Shown here: positions 32,323-41,556 of the stretch, piece after piece
Numbering within the stretch: position 1 is the stretch's first letter
Layout: each line of letters opens with the position of its first letter
Source: UBA1765 sp045629945
GTDB taxonomy: Bacteria; Fibrobacterota; Fibrobacteria; Fibrobacterales; Fibrobacteraceae
Reading direction: 5' to 3'
Length of the DNA stretch: 64,000 bases
Assembly (NCBI GenBank): GCA_045629945.1
Contig: JAZQSE010000027.1
Span: forward strand, 124,001 to 188,000
Notes under the pieces: model-generated
Seen by the model: the letters and a program-made list of their open reading frames with translations, nothing else
Databases searched by the model: none
What the model was told of the DNA's origin: nothing
Translations under genes and position numbers: made by a program

Positions 32323-34899
32323 ATGTGTACAGCAAAAAATTATTTAAGCGCATTGGAAAAAGAAATGGAACTTCGTCTCAACGGGTATCAAACTTCATTA
32401 CTTGAAGCTGAATATATCGGAGAGAAAGATGGCTTTCATAAGTATAAATTGTTGGATTCAAAATTAACAAATTCAAAATATGAAGATATTTTGAATACAT
32501 TTCGTAGTAATTTTAAGAAAGGATTTGGTTGCTATCAAGTTTCTGGATACGAAATTCCTAAGGCCAAATTAAAGCCGGAAAATTGGCTCGAAATTTATCG
32601 CCTTGATAAAGAAAAAGTTTGGAACGAGGAATTAGAACGTCAGGAGATTTGTGAATGTATTTGGTTAAAAAAACGTATTAAAGAATGTCATTTTTTATGC
32701 GTTCCCCCATCAACCATTCAAATCGCTGCTGAAATTTCTGTGCTAGAACACATTAGTGGTGTATCAGCAACGTTAAGTACTCAGGTTCGCCATGAAGTAG
32801 AAAATTTTGAAAAGAAATTTTCAATTCCTAAAAAAATTCCTACAACTCTTATTAATCTCTTACAAACAGAAAATTTGGAACTACCAACTTTTCAGCTTAG
32901 TGATTTAGTAGAAAATGATTATGTTGTTTTAAAAGATAATGAACGCCCAGGAAATGAAGAACAACGACGGTTTGTAAAGAATGCTCTTTCTACACCAGAC
33001 TTTACAATTAAAGTTGGTCCTCCAGGCTCAGGGAAAACAACCTCAATTGTTGAGTTGCTTATTCAATTGGTGAAAAAAGGCAAGCGAGTGTTGTTGGTAG
33101 CTTCAACAAACGTGGCGATTGATAACATCTTGGAAAAATTAAAAGATCACCTTGATCTTGTTTCTGTAAAACGACATGGAAATGATGATAATGTCAACGT
33201 AAGCATAGAAGCAAAAAAATTTATTGCAGGGAAAAATTTTGGCAAAACAGAAGCAGCTAATTTAAAATGTCGTTTGAAAAGTAATTTTGATGGTTCTAGT
33301 GAAGAAACAAATAAATTCTTTTCAGAAAATTTTGAGTACAAAGAAAATGAATTGCTTTATGAAATTTTAGAAGAAAATGCTCCGATTGTTGCCGGAACAA
33401 CTTTTGGAGCAGCTCTTCCTGAAATGAGAAAACTTGCAAGTAAGGGTGAAAGTGAGCCTCCGTTTGATTATTTGATTCTAGATGAGGCTTCTAAAACAAC
33501 TATTCAGGAATTTTTAGTACCAGCTGTACTATGTAAACATTGGATTATTGTTGGAGATACAAAGCAGCTTTCGCCTTATGTAAGTGATGCGGATTTGGCT
33601 GAGAACGCCCAAATCTGTTATCCTGAAGATGACAGTAAAATGCGTGAATATACTGTCGCTTCAGATGTATTGCTTGTGTCTTCAGGAAATGCTTCGCGTC
33701 AAACGGTATTGCTTGTGGAAAAAGAGTCAGATTATGATACTTATTTGTATCGTAAATATTCAAAAGAAAAAGAAATTCTTTTTGCCGATGCTGATAAATT
33801 AGAAGACCGTGAAATTCTCCCTTACGCTTCAATTATTGTTGGTTCTTTAGAATCATTTCAAGCAAATGATGACTTGATTTCACCACGTATTACAACGGTT
33901 CGTGTTGCGCGCGATAAGGAGTCGGGAATTGCTTATCATTCTGAAGAAATGCAAAAATGGGTGAGTATTGCTCGCTATAATCGCGAAAAACTTTTTAATC
34001 GTTTTGATGAAAATGAACCAAAGGAATGGCATGATGAAATTTCATGGCGTTTGATTCGTATGTTTGAACAACGCGATAATATTGTGAATGCAGATCATAG
34101 CACTTTGGAACGTTTGAAAAGAGACATAGCCTCGTTAATCCCCAAAGAAGATAAGGAAGTTTGCGAAAAGAAATTAAAAATTTTCGAACAAATTTATTTG
34201 CCTTCTTGTATGGAGCTTTTTTTGAAAGGGTATGGAGCTTTCAAAGATTTGGCTTTATTTCGTGGTTTTCCAAAAGAACAATTAGATGAACGTTGTATTC
34301 AACTTTCATTCCAACACCGTTCGCATTCGGAAATTGCAGAGATGGCTTCGCAGGAATTCTATGAGGGGAATGCGATGCGTTCTGAACACATGCGTAACAA
34401 ACGTGAATGGAAATATTCTCGCTTTAAAAAGCATGTTCATTGGGAAAATATAAATGGTTTTTGTGATAGCAAGAATCGCAATAAAAAAGAGTTGAAATGG
34501 ATTGAACAAGAATTAATGAAATTCCGTGATTTTGCAAAGTTAAACCCAAAAGCAGCCAACGAAGGAAAGTGGTCGGTTGCTGTGCTTTCTTTCTATAAGG
34601 AACAAGCAGAGGAACTCAAAAAATGTTGCCAACGGATTTTTAAAGATTCAGATAAAGTTATCACTTACAGTGCAGGCTCGGTCGATTCTTTTCAGGGGCA
34701 TGAAGCAGATATTGTTTTTCTCAGTTATAGCAATCAAAATCCAACTTGTTTCATTGGAGCGCCAAATCGCTTGAATGTAGCCATTACCCGCGCTCGTTAT
34801 ATGATGGTTCATGTTGGAAACTGGAATGCTATGAGTAAAGCAGAAGGGGCTCTTGGGCGCCTCGCACAAAACATCAAAAATAAAACAACAAAAAACTAA
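32323..34899 (+). CDS. Superfamily 1 DNA/RNA helicase, Upf1/DNA2 type
   Basis: 858 residues. N-terminal 210 residues are not recognised. Helicase motifs follow: Walker A VGPPGSGKTTS, motif Ia LVASTNVAIDNIL, motif II LILDEASKTT, motif III IIVGDTKQLSPY, motif IV-like CIQLSFQHRSHSEIA, motif V SVDSFQGHEADIVF and motif VI RLNVAITRARYMM. These are the order and spacing of the Upf1/Dna2 (SF1B) group. An insertion of about 200 residues lies between motifs III and IV. AGGAG precedes ATG 32323. It is followed by a 229-aa gene and a family B micro-gene, so it probably forms a set with them. Such helicases occur in several phage-defence systems. Confidence 0.92.
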   Translation: MCTAKNYLSALEKEMELRLNGYQTSLLEAEYIGEKDGFHKYKLLDSKLTNSKYEDILNTFRSNFKKGFGCYQVSGYEIPKAKLKPENWLEIYRLDKEKVWNEELERQEICECIWLKKRIKECHFLCVPPSTIQIAAEISVLEHISGVSATLSTQVRHEVENFEKKFSIPKKIPTTLINLLQTENLELPTFQLSDLVENDYVVLKDNERPGNEEQRRFVKNALSTPDFTIKVGPPGSGKTTSIVELLIQLVKKGKRVLLVASTNVAIDNILEKLKDHLDLVSVKRHGNDDNVNVSIEAKKFIAGKNFGKTEAANLKCRLKSNFDGSSEETNKFFSENFEYKENELLYEILEENAPIVAGTTFGAALPEMRKLASKGESEPPFDYLILDEASKTTIQEFLVPAVLCKHWIIVGDTKQLSPYVSDADLAENAQICYPEDDSKMREYTVASDVLLVSSGNASRQTVLLVEKESDYDTYLYRKYSKEKEILFADADKLEDREILPYASIIVGSLESFQANDDLISPRITTVRVARDKESGIAYHSEEMQKWVSIARYNREKLFNRFDENEPKEWHDEISWRLIRMFEQRDNIVNADHSTLERLKRDIASLIPKEDKEVCEKKLKIFEQIYLPSCMELFLKGYGAFKDLALFRGFPKEQLDERCIQLSFQHRSHSEIAEMASQEFYEGNAMRSEHMRNKREWKYSRFKKHVHWENINGFCDSKNRNKKELKWIEQELMKFRDFAKLNPKAANEGKWSVAVLSFYKEQAEELKKCCQRIFKDSDKVITYSAGSVDSFQGHEADIVFLSYSNQNPTCFIGAPNRLNVAITRARYMMVHVGNWNAMSKAEGALGRLAQNIKNKTTKN

Positions 34900-34919
34900 T
34901 TCAACACAAGGAGTTGATT

Positions 34920-35603
34920 ATGATTACCAATATTACCAACGTGGTAGAAATGGGTATTGTTTACCATCTAGTAAAGGGAGAAATTCTAAAAAAACGAAAA
35001 AATCCCTGGATTCGTGGATTCTTGAAATATCTTCAGGAACATCCAAAAGCAAATGCAGAAGATATTTGCCGAGATGTCTTTTGTGATAATGGCATGGCTC
35101 GCAAGGCAGCTGTAAAAAACATTCTTTACTTCTTTAAGCAACAAGGGCTTATTGCTTACTCTAATAGTTCTGGTTATGAACTTACGCAAGAAGGTTTGAA
35201 TGCTTTTGAATCAGGTTCTGTTTGGCAGGGAATGAAAGGCTCCTTTGTAATGACTATGTGGGTGCCAGAAAATTCTAAGCCATTCATTTTAGATATTCAG
35301 CCAGTTCACGATAGCTGGTATGATAATGGGCGTGGAGAACTTAGTGATTTTGAAGAACAATACAATGCTTCTTTCGAAGAGCTGGAACTTTGTACTGATA
35401 AAGTAAAAATCGTTGAATTTGGGAAGCTTACACGTCCAGCATATGTTCAATCAAATCTTTTAGCAAAAGTAAAAACTGATGGTCAGATTTTAATTAAGGG
35501 AACTCCGTTTGAGAAAACAGGATTTGACCCCTATGAAGTTCGTTTTAAAATTAGCAAGGAATTGCTTGAACAACTTTGTCCAGAAGAAGACGAAGACTTT
35601 TAA
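34920..35603 (+). CDS. 227-aa helicase-linked protein with winged-helix-like N-terminus
   Basis: About 227 residues from ATG 34920, with AAGGAG six bases upstream. Residues 15-90 resemble a winged helix: FLKYLQEHPKANAEDICRDV, then AVKNILYFFKQQGLIAY and GYELTQEGLNAFE, the usual helix-helix-strand order. The rest (about 95-227) is beta-rich and unrecognised: TMWVPENSKPFIL, KVKIVEFGKLTRPAYV, and an acidic end CPEEDEDF. It lies 20 bases after the helicase gene and 34 before the family B micro-gene. It may be a DNA-binding or regulatory subunit for the helicase. No known family recognised. Confidence 0.7.
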   Translation: MITNITNVVEMGIVYHLVKGEILKKRKNPWIRGFLKYLQEHPKANAEDICRDVFCDNGMARKAAVKNILYFFKQQGLIAYSNSSGYELTQEGLNAFESGSVWQGMKGSFVMTMWVPENSKPFILDIQPVHDSWYDNGRGELSDFEEQYNASFEELELCTDKVKIVEFGKLTRPAYVQSNLLAKVKTDGQILIKGTPFEKTGFDPYEVRFKISKELLEQLCPEEDEDF

Positions 35604-35637
35604 TTCACCTTAACCCCTAACCTTCAAGGAGGTATTT

Positions 35638-35748
35638 ATGTCAAAGCACAACGGACAACTACCAATTAATCCGCGTGGTGCTGGTTGGCCGTCAACTACT
35701 GGAAATCCATCTGGTGGTGGGCGTGGCGGTAATCCGCCAAGAAAGTAA
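35638..35748 (+). CDS. 36-aa Pro/Gly-rich micro-protein, family B (copy 2)
   Basis: Same peptide as at 20474 apart from one Pro to Leu change (NGQLPINPRGAGW). The leader AACCCCTAACC to ATG, with CAAGGAGG, is base-for-base the same as copy 1. Six of seven codon differences are silent. Here it closes the helicase set instead of the viperin set, so the micro-gene and its terminator are tied to a place at the end of unrelated defence-like operons. Function unknown. Confidence 0.85.
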   Translation: MSKHNGQLPINPRGAGWPSTTGNPSGGGRGGNPPRK

Positions 35749-35785
35749 GTTTTCTTGAAAATCAGGGAGAACTTCGAGAAAACTT

Positions 35786-35818
35786 CTATCGGGAGTCGTT
35801 CGCTCCCGATAGTTTTCA
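35786..35818 (+). terminator. Terminator of the helicase set
   Basis: Stem CTATCGGGAG / CTCCCGATAG, loop of seven, then TTTTC. Same stem as at 20621, with a different loop. Confidence 0.85.
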
Positions 35819-35825
35819 TTAGCAT

Positions 35826-36242
35826 TTATCCTAATTCGTCTGGGAAGAAAGCCTTTAAAAAGTTTTCAGGGGCTTTTCTGCAAGGGATGCCATTTTTGGT
35901 AAATAAATGAAGGGAAGAGCCTTTGGTGCAAAGTTTTCCATTTACAGAAAGTTCATAAAAGAAGCGGCAACGCAAGCGGTCTTCGCGGGCAATTGTAATG
36001 TGAATGTCTGCGATGTCTCCATAGCGGCAAGGAGCAATAAATTCTGTTTCAAGTTTGAGTACCGGGCTTGCGTAACCTTCTTGTTCTAAAACATGAAAAG
36101 GGCAACCATGTGTTCTGAGAAGTTCGGTTCTCGCTTGTTCAAACCAAACAGCATAAACAGAGTGGTGAACAATTCCCATAGCGTCGGTTTCGGCGTATCT
36201 GACTTCAATATGAGCGATGTGGTCGGCATTACTAACTTTCAT
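35826..36242 (-). CDS. Acyl-CoA thioesterase, YbgC/FadM hot-dog family
   Basis: 138 residues, one hot-dog domain. The family signature is VRYAETDAMGIVHHSVYAVW near residue 14-33: the Asp in ETDAMG and the His-His pair of 4-hydroxybenzoyl-CoA-type thioesterases. FEQARTELLRTHG is the usual following helix. It probably hydrolyses short or medium acyl-CoA, or acts with membrane lipid metabolism as YbgC does. No signal peptide. Lies at the right border of the accessory island, separated from the GH26 gene by a terminator at 36311. Confidence 0.93.
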   Translation of the reverse strand: MKVSNADHIAHIEVRYAETDAMGIVHHSVYAVWFEQARTELLRTHGCPFHVLEQEGYASPVLKLETEFIAPCRYGDIADIHITIAREDRLRCRFFYELSVNGKLCTKGSSLHLFTKNGIPCRKAPENFLKAFFPDELG

Positions 36243-36310
36243 GAAAGATAAAATAGAAAAAGAATTGTGAAGAAAGTGCTTGTTAAAGGCATTTATTTTC
36301 TTTATAAAAT

Positions 36311-36340
36311 AAAAGTCTCTGGAATTGACCAGAGACTTTT
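36311..36340 (-). terminator. Terminator of the GH26 gene
   Basis: 12-bp perfect stem AAAAGTCTCTGG / CCAGAGACTTTT with a six-base loop, T run on the minus strand. Confidence 0.88.
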
Positions 36341-36361
36341 TAAAATCAAAAAGTTAAAAGT

Positions 36362-38650
36362 TTACTTCACAAGAACAGGGCGTGTTCCTTGGAATCCGTT
36401 TCCTTTTACGCGAACAATATAGAACCCTTTTTGAATGTTTTCTAAAGAGAAACTATGTGAGCCAACAGAAAGGTTTCCAGAATGTAAGGAATGCAAACGA
36501 GCTCCATTTGTTCCAATCAAATCAATTGTATAATGCCCGGCTTTTGGTGCCTGGAATTGAATTGCAGAATTAGTGAATGCAAGTGCTTTTGTAAAGGTTG
36601 ACTTGGTGTTGATTTTTGCTGGAACACCCGCTTCTGTTACCAGGATAATGTCTTTAACATCAGCAGCACTTTGTTCTGTAGCTTTAAACAATTCTTTGTT
36701 GGAGTCAAACTTAGAAATGACAATACCATTATCTGTAATCATATTGTCAAAAGTAACGTTTCCGCTAAAGCCAACGGCAGCAACCATCAAAGTAACAGAG
36801 AAAAGATTGCCTAAATCTGTATCTAAAGTATCTCCGGCTTCTGTAGTGTATTCTGTGATGTCGAATTCACAAGTTGATGAAGCACCGTCATTTAACCAGC
36901 AAGAAGTTGTGTTAGACATTTCCCATGTCCAGTTGTCGTCAGCAGAACCGTCTCGAACAAAAGCTAAACCAACCCAAAGGCCACCATCTGCACCACCAGA
37001 ACCGTTGTTTGAAATTTCAACAGAGAGCGTTTTGGCTCCGGTAAGGTCAGGGACTTTTGAGAATTCAATGTTTGCGCCAGATTCGCCCAAGGTGTTGTAG
37101 GTTACTTGCATCATATAATTTTTATAGTTTTCATCATTTTTAGCAGAGTCTGCGTCAAATGCAGATGTTCTTGTTGCTGTTGGGCATACATTGGTTAAGG
37201 AGTTTCCGGCAGTGTAATTAGCCCAACCAGGCATTTCATCTAATGTGATGATGTTTTCGCTAGCCATGTTAGATTGCCAAACAGATTTAGCGGTTTTAGT
37301 AGTGACATAGCCACCATTCCAGGATTCATACCATGGCATCCACCAAGACCATACTGCTTGATCGTTTTGCATATTGGTTACATCAGGAATTGGACCATTT
37401 TCACTTAAAGCGAGAATTTTTGTAACGCCGAATTTGTCTTTTAAACCATTAAAGGCTGCATAGTTACTAGAATGGTCATTGGCATTATTGTAAATATCTA
37501 TACCAAGAACGTCGTAGTAAGTTTCGCCAGGATTCCAGCCTGTTTTACCTACGTCCTGAGGGTTGAATACCCAAATCACGTTTTTAACGCCATTATCAAA
37601 AACCATTCTTTCATAAATCAAACGATAAAGAGCAGCAAATTGAGCGCCTGTATGCGTGCTCCACCAGAACCAGTTTCCACCAGATTCGTGAACTGGGCGG
37701 AAGATTGCTGCCACATTATCTTTTTGAAGGTCTAAGAATAATTGAGCAATTTCGTCGATATCAGAAACGATTGCTTTATATGTGGTAGAAAGTGTGTCCC
37801 AATTTGTTGTGCCTGTTACAAACGCTTTTGTGAAATCAAATGTGGTTGTTGCTCCAGAATTAGCACCAGGAACATAGAAAGCCATTACAGAGTCGCTTGG
37901 GTCGTTCCAGTGCCATGTAAATGCAGGAATACCACCTTGTGTCCAAGTGTCTTTTGCGAGAGTCATAATTTTGCTTGTGTAATCTTTGAACCAAGATTCG
38001 CCCGCTTGTAAGCCTGTGGCGTTCAAAAAGTCAAAGCCAACAAGAGCAGGGTATTTTCCACTTTGGGTATAAACAGCAACAACATCTTCATGTTCTTTTA
38101 CAGAAGTAGTTGCATTATCCATACTCCCAGTCATAATGCCAGAAATCGTTTTAGTTCCAAAATTATTGGCAAGGAAGTTGTAGAGTTTTTTTGCGGCGTC
38201 TGTAGCGTCTTTTGTTGTTGGGGCGTTGCAGATATTAAAAGCTTTGGCTTCGTATTCAGAAATGGTAATGTAGTCAACATCTATCCAACCCCAGTTTTTA
38301 GTGACAGCGATAGAGTTAACACCAGCGGTTAAATTAATAGCTGTAGAAACATCAGTAAAGGAATTACTTTCAGGGAATTCCAATGAACCAGCTTTTGAGC
38401 CATTAACAGAAATGTCATTTGTTTTAGGAGAACCATAACCATTTTTATAATGAATGGTCAATGTATAGGCTCCAGCGGAAGCTATGTTTACATTGCTGAA
38501 GGTTATGTCACCTTCTTTCATTTGAACATAAGAACCGCTAGCAGTTGCACCCCCAGAAAGGGTTGCGTCCTCGGCTTCGTATGTGACAGGGGCAGCAAAT
38601 ACAGCAGAGGCTGTTAAAATTGCTGTTAGAAAAAGTTTGTTTGTTTTCAT
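36362..38650 (-). CDS. Secreted GH26 mannanase-type enzyme with carbohydrate-binding modules
   Basis: 762 residues from ATG 38650 (GAGG nine bases upstream); the open frame is 18 codons longer but without a site. Signal peptide MKTNKLFLTAILTASAVFAA. A CBM35/CBM6-like module follows (VTYEAEDATLSGG to WIDVDYITISE). The GH26 domain carries TSGIMTG-like start (ISGIMTGSMDN), acid/base Glu in FRPVHESGG and nucleophile Glu in ALSENGPIP. A further beta module (CBM11-like, YNTLGESGANIEF to VTFDNMITDNG) comes next. The C-terminal 70 residues (HYTIDLIGTNGARLHS to GFYIVRVKG) form a sorting-type domain like that of the GH74 enzyme. It should cut mannan outside the cell. Confidence 0.93.
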   Translation of the reverse strand: MKTNKLFLTAILTASAVFAAPVTYEAEDATLSGGATASGSYVQMKEGDITFSNVNIASAGAYTLTIHYKNGYGSPKTNDISVNGSKAGSLEFPESNSFTDVSTAINLTAGVNSIAVTKNWGWIDVDYITISEYEAKAFNICNAPTTKDATDAAKKLYNFLANNFGTKTISGIMTGSMDNATTSVKEHEDVVAVYTQSGKYPALVGFDFLNATGLQAGESWFKDYTSKIMTLAKDTWTQGGIPAFTWHWNDPSDSVMAFYVPGANSGATTTFDFTKAFVTGTTNWDTLSTTYKAIVSDIDEIAQLFLDLQKDNVAAIFRPVHESGGNWFWWSTHTGAQFAALYRLIYERMVFDNGVKNVIWVFNPQDVGKTGWNPGETYYDVLGIDIYNNANDHSSNYAAFNGLKDKFGVTKILALSENGPIPDVTNMQNDQAVWSWWMPWYESWNGGYVTTKTAKSVWQSNMASENIITLDEMPGWANYTAGNSLTNVCPTATRTSAFDADSAKNDENYKNYMMQVTYNTLGESGANIEFSKVPDLTGAKTLSVEISNNGSGGADGGLWVGLAFVRDGSADDNWTWEMSNTTSCWLNDGASSTCEFDITEYTTEAGDTLDTDLGNLFSVTLMVAAVGFSGNVTFDNMITDNGIVISKFDSNKELFKATEQSAADVKDIILVTEAGVPAKINTKSTFTKALAFTNSAIQFQAPKAGHYTIDLIGTNGARLHSLHSGNLSVGSHSFSLENIQKGFYIVRVKGNGFQGTRPVLVK

Positions 38651-38741
38651 ACCAATATCCTCTTTTAAGGAAAAATAATAAAAGTCTTTGCAAGATTTTT
38701 TCAAGGGTTAAAGTTTAAATAGCATTTGCTATCTTTTTTGT

Positions 38742-40064
38742 ATGAAAATTCTGTTTCTTTATTTTGCTGTTCTCTTTTTCATTGCGTTAAAAGATTTCTT
38801 CAAAGTGAAGAATTTTGATGATTTTATTGTTGCAGGGAAAAAACAACGTTTGAGTTTTGTGACATTTTCTTTACTAGCAACTGTTTTAGGGGCATCAGCA
38901 ACATTAGGGGTTTGCGAACGAGCTGAAACAGAAGGCTTTAGTGCTTTTTGGTGGTTGGGGTTTGGTTCTTTAGGTCTTTTTTTACAAGCGTTATTTCTTT
39001 CAAAAAAAATCAGAAGTTTTTCGGTCAATACTTTACCAGAATTAGTGCGTTTTACAGTTGGGCCTGTTGGGGCAAAGTTAGTGGCTTTGGTAATAGCTGT
39101 TTCTTGGGTGGGCGTCATTGCTGCTCAATTTGTAGGCTTAGGTTATTTTTTAAATCTTCTTGTAGATGATGCCTCTAAGATTATGGTAATTATTTCAGCT
39201 TTGTTGGTGATTCTTTATACGCTTTTAGGAGGCCAACTTTCAGTTGTTAAAACAGATGTTTTACAATTTTCTCTCTTTGCGATAGGGATTATAGGGACAT
39301 TTGTTTTTTTATTTTTGGCTGATTTACCATTAGGTAAAACTCAAGAGCAGATGCCTGCGATAGAAATGTTTGGAACTTATTCTGTATTAGAATGGGGTGT
39401 TTTGGGAGTGACCGTTTTGGGTGCGTTTTTGTTAGGCCCAGATATTGTATCAAGAAATCTTTTATCTGACTCACCTAAAGTCGCAAAACGAGCCAATGTT
39501 TTGTCTGGAATTTTTCTTATTGTTTTTGCTTTTTTTATTACTTGGATAGGTGTGTGGTGTGGGATTTTTTTTGAGGGAGATAAAAATCCTTTGTTACGCT
39601 TAGCAGAAGGGCTTTTGCCTTTGCCTTTAGCTATTTGCCTTTGTGTAGGGATGGTTTCTGCTTTGTTCTCTTCAGCAGATACAAGTTTAATTAATGTATC
39701 ATCTATTTTTGCTCAAGATTTGTTAGGAACAAAAAAAATAATTACCGTTAGATTGATTGTTGTTTTAATAGGCGTTTTAGCCACATTACTTGCGTTATAT
39801 GGAAAAGATATTATAACTCTTTTACTTTCTGCTTATTCTGTTTATACTCCGGGTGTGGTTTTCCCTTTAGCTGTTGCTATTTTAGCTCATGGGAAATTTC
39901 AAGTGGTTGAAAAAATTTGGGTAATTGGAATTTTTATTGGTGGAACTTTAGGTTTAGTAGGAACTTTTATTGCAAAAGAAATGAACGTTTTCCCTCTTAT
40001 AGGAATTGCTTTATCACTTTTATTTTCTTTGTGTAGCTTGCGGCGTATAAAAAATCCCACTTGA
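38742..40064 (+). CDS. Sodium:solute symporter family protein
   Basis: 440 residues with about 13 membrane helices. SSS family marks: DDFIVAGKKQRLSF after the first helix, ATVLGASATLGVCERA (usual GA..T.G...A pattern), LPELVRFTVGP, TLLGGQLSVVKTDVLQF and SALFSSADTSLINVSSIF, where the family has A..SS.D....A.S. It imports an organic solute with sodium; the closest types are sugar, proline or pantothenate carriers and the substrate cannot be told. Divergent from the GH26 gene, which may suggest uptake of released sugars. Its stop lies inside a terminator. Confidence 0.9.
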   Translation: MKILFLYFAVLFFIALKDFFKVKNFDDFIVAGKKQRLSFVTFSLLATVLGASATLGVCERAETEGFSAFWWLGFGSLGLFLQALFLSKKIRSFSVNTLPELVRFTVGPVGAKLVALVIAVSWVGVIAAQFVGLGYFLNLLVDDASKIMVIISALLVILYTLLGGQLSVVKTDVLQFSLFAIGIIGTFVFLFLADLPLGKTQEQMPAIEMFGTYSVLEWGVLGVTVLGAFLLGPDIVSRNLLSDSPKVAKRANVLSGIFLIVFAFFITWIGVWCGIFFEGDKNPLLRLAEGLLPLPLAICLCVGMVSALFSSADTSLINVSSIFAQDLLGTKKIITVRLIVVLIGVLATLLALYGKDIITLLLSAYSVYTPGVVFPLAVAILAHGKFQVVEKIWVIGIFIGGTLGLVGTFIAKEMNVFPLIGIALSLLFSLCSLRRIKNPT

Positions 40065-40082
40065 TTGAAGTGGGATAAAAAA
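40054..40082. terminator. Shared terminator of the symporter and GH5 genes
   Basis: Stem ATCCCACTT / AAGTGGGAT, five-base loop, A tract downstream on plus strand and T tract reading minus, so it best serves the minus-strand GH5 gene; it overlaps the symporter stop codon. Confidence 0.7.
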
Positions 40083-40098
40083 AAGAAACGTTTTAAAA

Positions 40099-41175
40099 TT
40101 ATCCTTTTGCTAAAATATCAAGAAGTTCTTTGTCTAAGCGTTCAGGATTATTGTACTGAGGCAAGTCTTTATGAAGACTTTCTCCTTTAGAAACTAAACC
40201 AAAGTCAAGGTTTTTATAGTTCCAATAACTATAGCCGACATCGGTCTCGCGAAGAATTTCCATAAAATCATTAAGCCAGTTGATTTGAGATTCGCGGTTT
40301 ACTTGAGCGTAAACACCAAATTCATTACAAGCTACAGGTAAATCATATTTTTGACGGAATTCTAAAGCGTTTTCAATACTTTTGCGTAAACGATCTTTGT
40401 CCCATTTTCCAAAGTCCATATTCAGTTTGGTTTTGGCTTCTCCATCAGGGGCAGGGTATTCTCCTGGCCACATACGTTTTTGATGGAAGAATGGGTCTTG
40501 AATCCAGGCTGCAAATTGGTGTGTGAAACAAACCGGAGTGTAAGTATGGAAACTGTAAATGACATTGTCATCATCAACAGGCGTTAAATACTTAAACTCT
40601 TCGGCGCTGTTCCAACGATTTGAACCGATAACGATAGGATTCTTAGGAGCATGGGCACGAACATTTTTATAAAGTTCGTCTTTAATGACATCCCAAACTT
40701 TAGAATCTTGACCAGCGGGTTCATTTAAAAGCTCAAGCATTACTTCGTGCTGGTCTGCATATCGTTCTGCCAACATAGCCCAAACTTTGCAAGCGTCTTT
40801 TCTGCATTCTGGGTCAGAAAAGAAAGGTTGTTCTTGCGTACAACCTAAATGAAAATCATGGCCAGGGCATTTATGCAAATCCAAAATGACTGCAAGCCCT
40901 GATGCTTGAATTTCTTGAAGAGCTTTATCTAAAAGTTCAAAAGCTTTTTCTTCAGGGATAAGTTCTTTCCCTTTAAAAAAGTTTTGGTAATCTATAGGTA
41001 AGCGAACATGGTTAAAGCCAACTTTTTTTAGAAGTCTGAAATCTTCAAAAGAAAGAAAAGTTTCTGCGTGTGTAAAAAAACCAGGGAATCCTTGCGGATC
41101 TTTTTCTTCGATGCAATCAACCTGACTGAACCAGCCCCCGAGGTTGACACCTTTCAGACGTTCTTTCAAAAGCAT
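40099..41175 (-). CDS. Intracellular-type GH5 glycoside hydrolase
   Basis: 358 residues, a full GH5 barrel without signal peptide. Family marks: KGVNLGGWF at the start, FNHVRLPIDY, VILDLHKCPGHD, acid/base Glu in ELLNEPAG, SFHTYTP, and nucleophile Glu in ACNEFGVY. The absence of a signal peptide at MLLKERLKGVN means it acts inside the cell, probably on imported beta-linked oligosaccharides. It follows a 102-aa gene by four bases on the same strand. GH5 is broad (cellulase, mannanase, glucosidase); the exact substrate cannot be told. Confidence 0.92.
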   Translation of the reverse strand: MLLKERLKGVNLGGWFSQVDCIEEKDPQGFPGFFTHAETFLSFEDFRLLKKVGFNHVRLPIDYQNFFKGKELIPEEKAFELLDKALQEIQASGLAVILDLHKCPGHDFHLGCTQEQPFFSDPECRKDACKVWAMLAERYADQHEVMLELLNEPAGQDSKVWDVIKDELYKNVRAHAPKNPIVIGSNRWNSAEEFKYLTPVDDDNVIYSFHTYTPVCFTHQFAAWIQDPFFHQKRMWPGEYPAPDGEAKTKLNMDFGKWDKDRLRKSIENALEFRQKYDLPVACNEFGVYAQVNRESQINWLNDFMEILRETDVGYSYWNYKNLDFGLVSKGESLHKDLPQYNNPERLDKELLDILAKG

Positions 41176-41178
41176 ATT

Positions 41179-41487
41179 TTACCATTCTTCTTTTTCTTCG
41201 ATTCTGACATTGACTTCTTCATCGGCAATGTTTAAGCCAAGAATTACTTCTAAGTCATCTGGTGTATCGTAGAAATCAGCAACAAGACCAACTTTTTTCA
41301 ATTCGTCTTTTTGCTTTTCAAAGTGAACGATATCAAAGATCTTGACAGGAACTACATCTGAAGCACCGGCAATAGGAATTTCTAAAACCATGCCACGATT
41401 GATAGGTCCTTCAACAACCTTTCCCTTAAAAACTAAACTATTTTGTCCTTCCCCAAGGGAAGTTTTCTTGATATAGAATTTTGGCAT
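41179..41487 (-). CDS. Small beta-barrel protein, EF-Tu domain 2-like
   Basis: 102 residues. The stretch GEGQNSLVFKGKVVEGPINR, then GMVLEIPIAG and FDIVHFEKQKDEL looks like the second, beta-barrel domain of translation GTPases (G.G.V..G.V..G.I..G). The rest is short and acidic (NVRIEEKEEW). No signal peptide. Four bases upstream of the GH5 gene on the same strand. Function unknown; fold call is tentative. Confidence 0.7.
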   Translation of the reverse strand: MPKFYIKKTSLGEGQNSLVFKGKVVEGPINRGMVLEIPIAGASDVVPVKIFDIVHFEKQKDELKKVGLVADFYDTPDDLEVILGLNIADEEVNVRIEEKEEW

Positions 41488-41556
41488 TTTCAGTATTTCA
41501 TTGAATGTTTATGTCCAACTATTTTTCTGTCGCTGGGGAAAAACTAACTTTTTTCT

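Noticed and set aside
4400..35820. CRISPR array, integrase gene or tRNA-borne attachment site for the island
   Set aside because: I looked for repeat-spacer order, recombinase motifs and a partial tRNA at the borders and saw none; the only tRNA is at 46259, outside the island.
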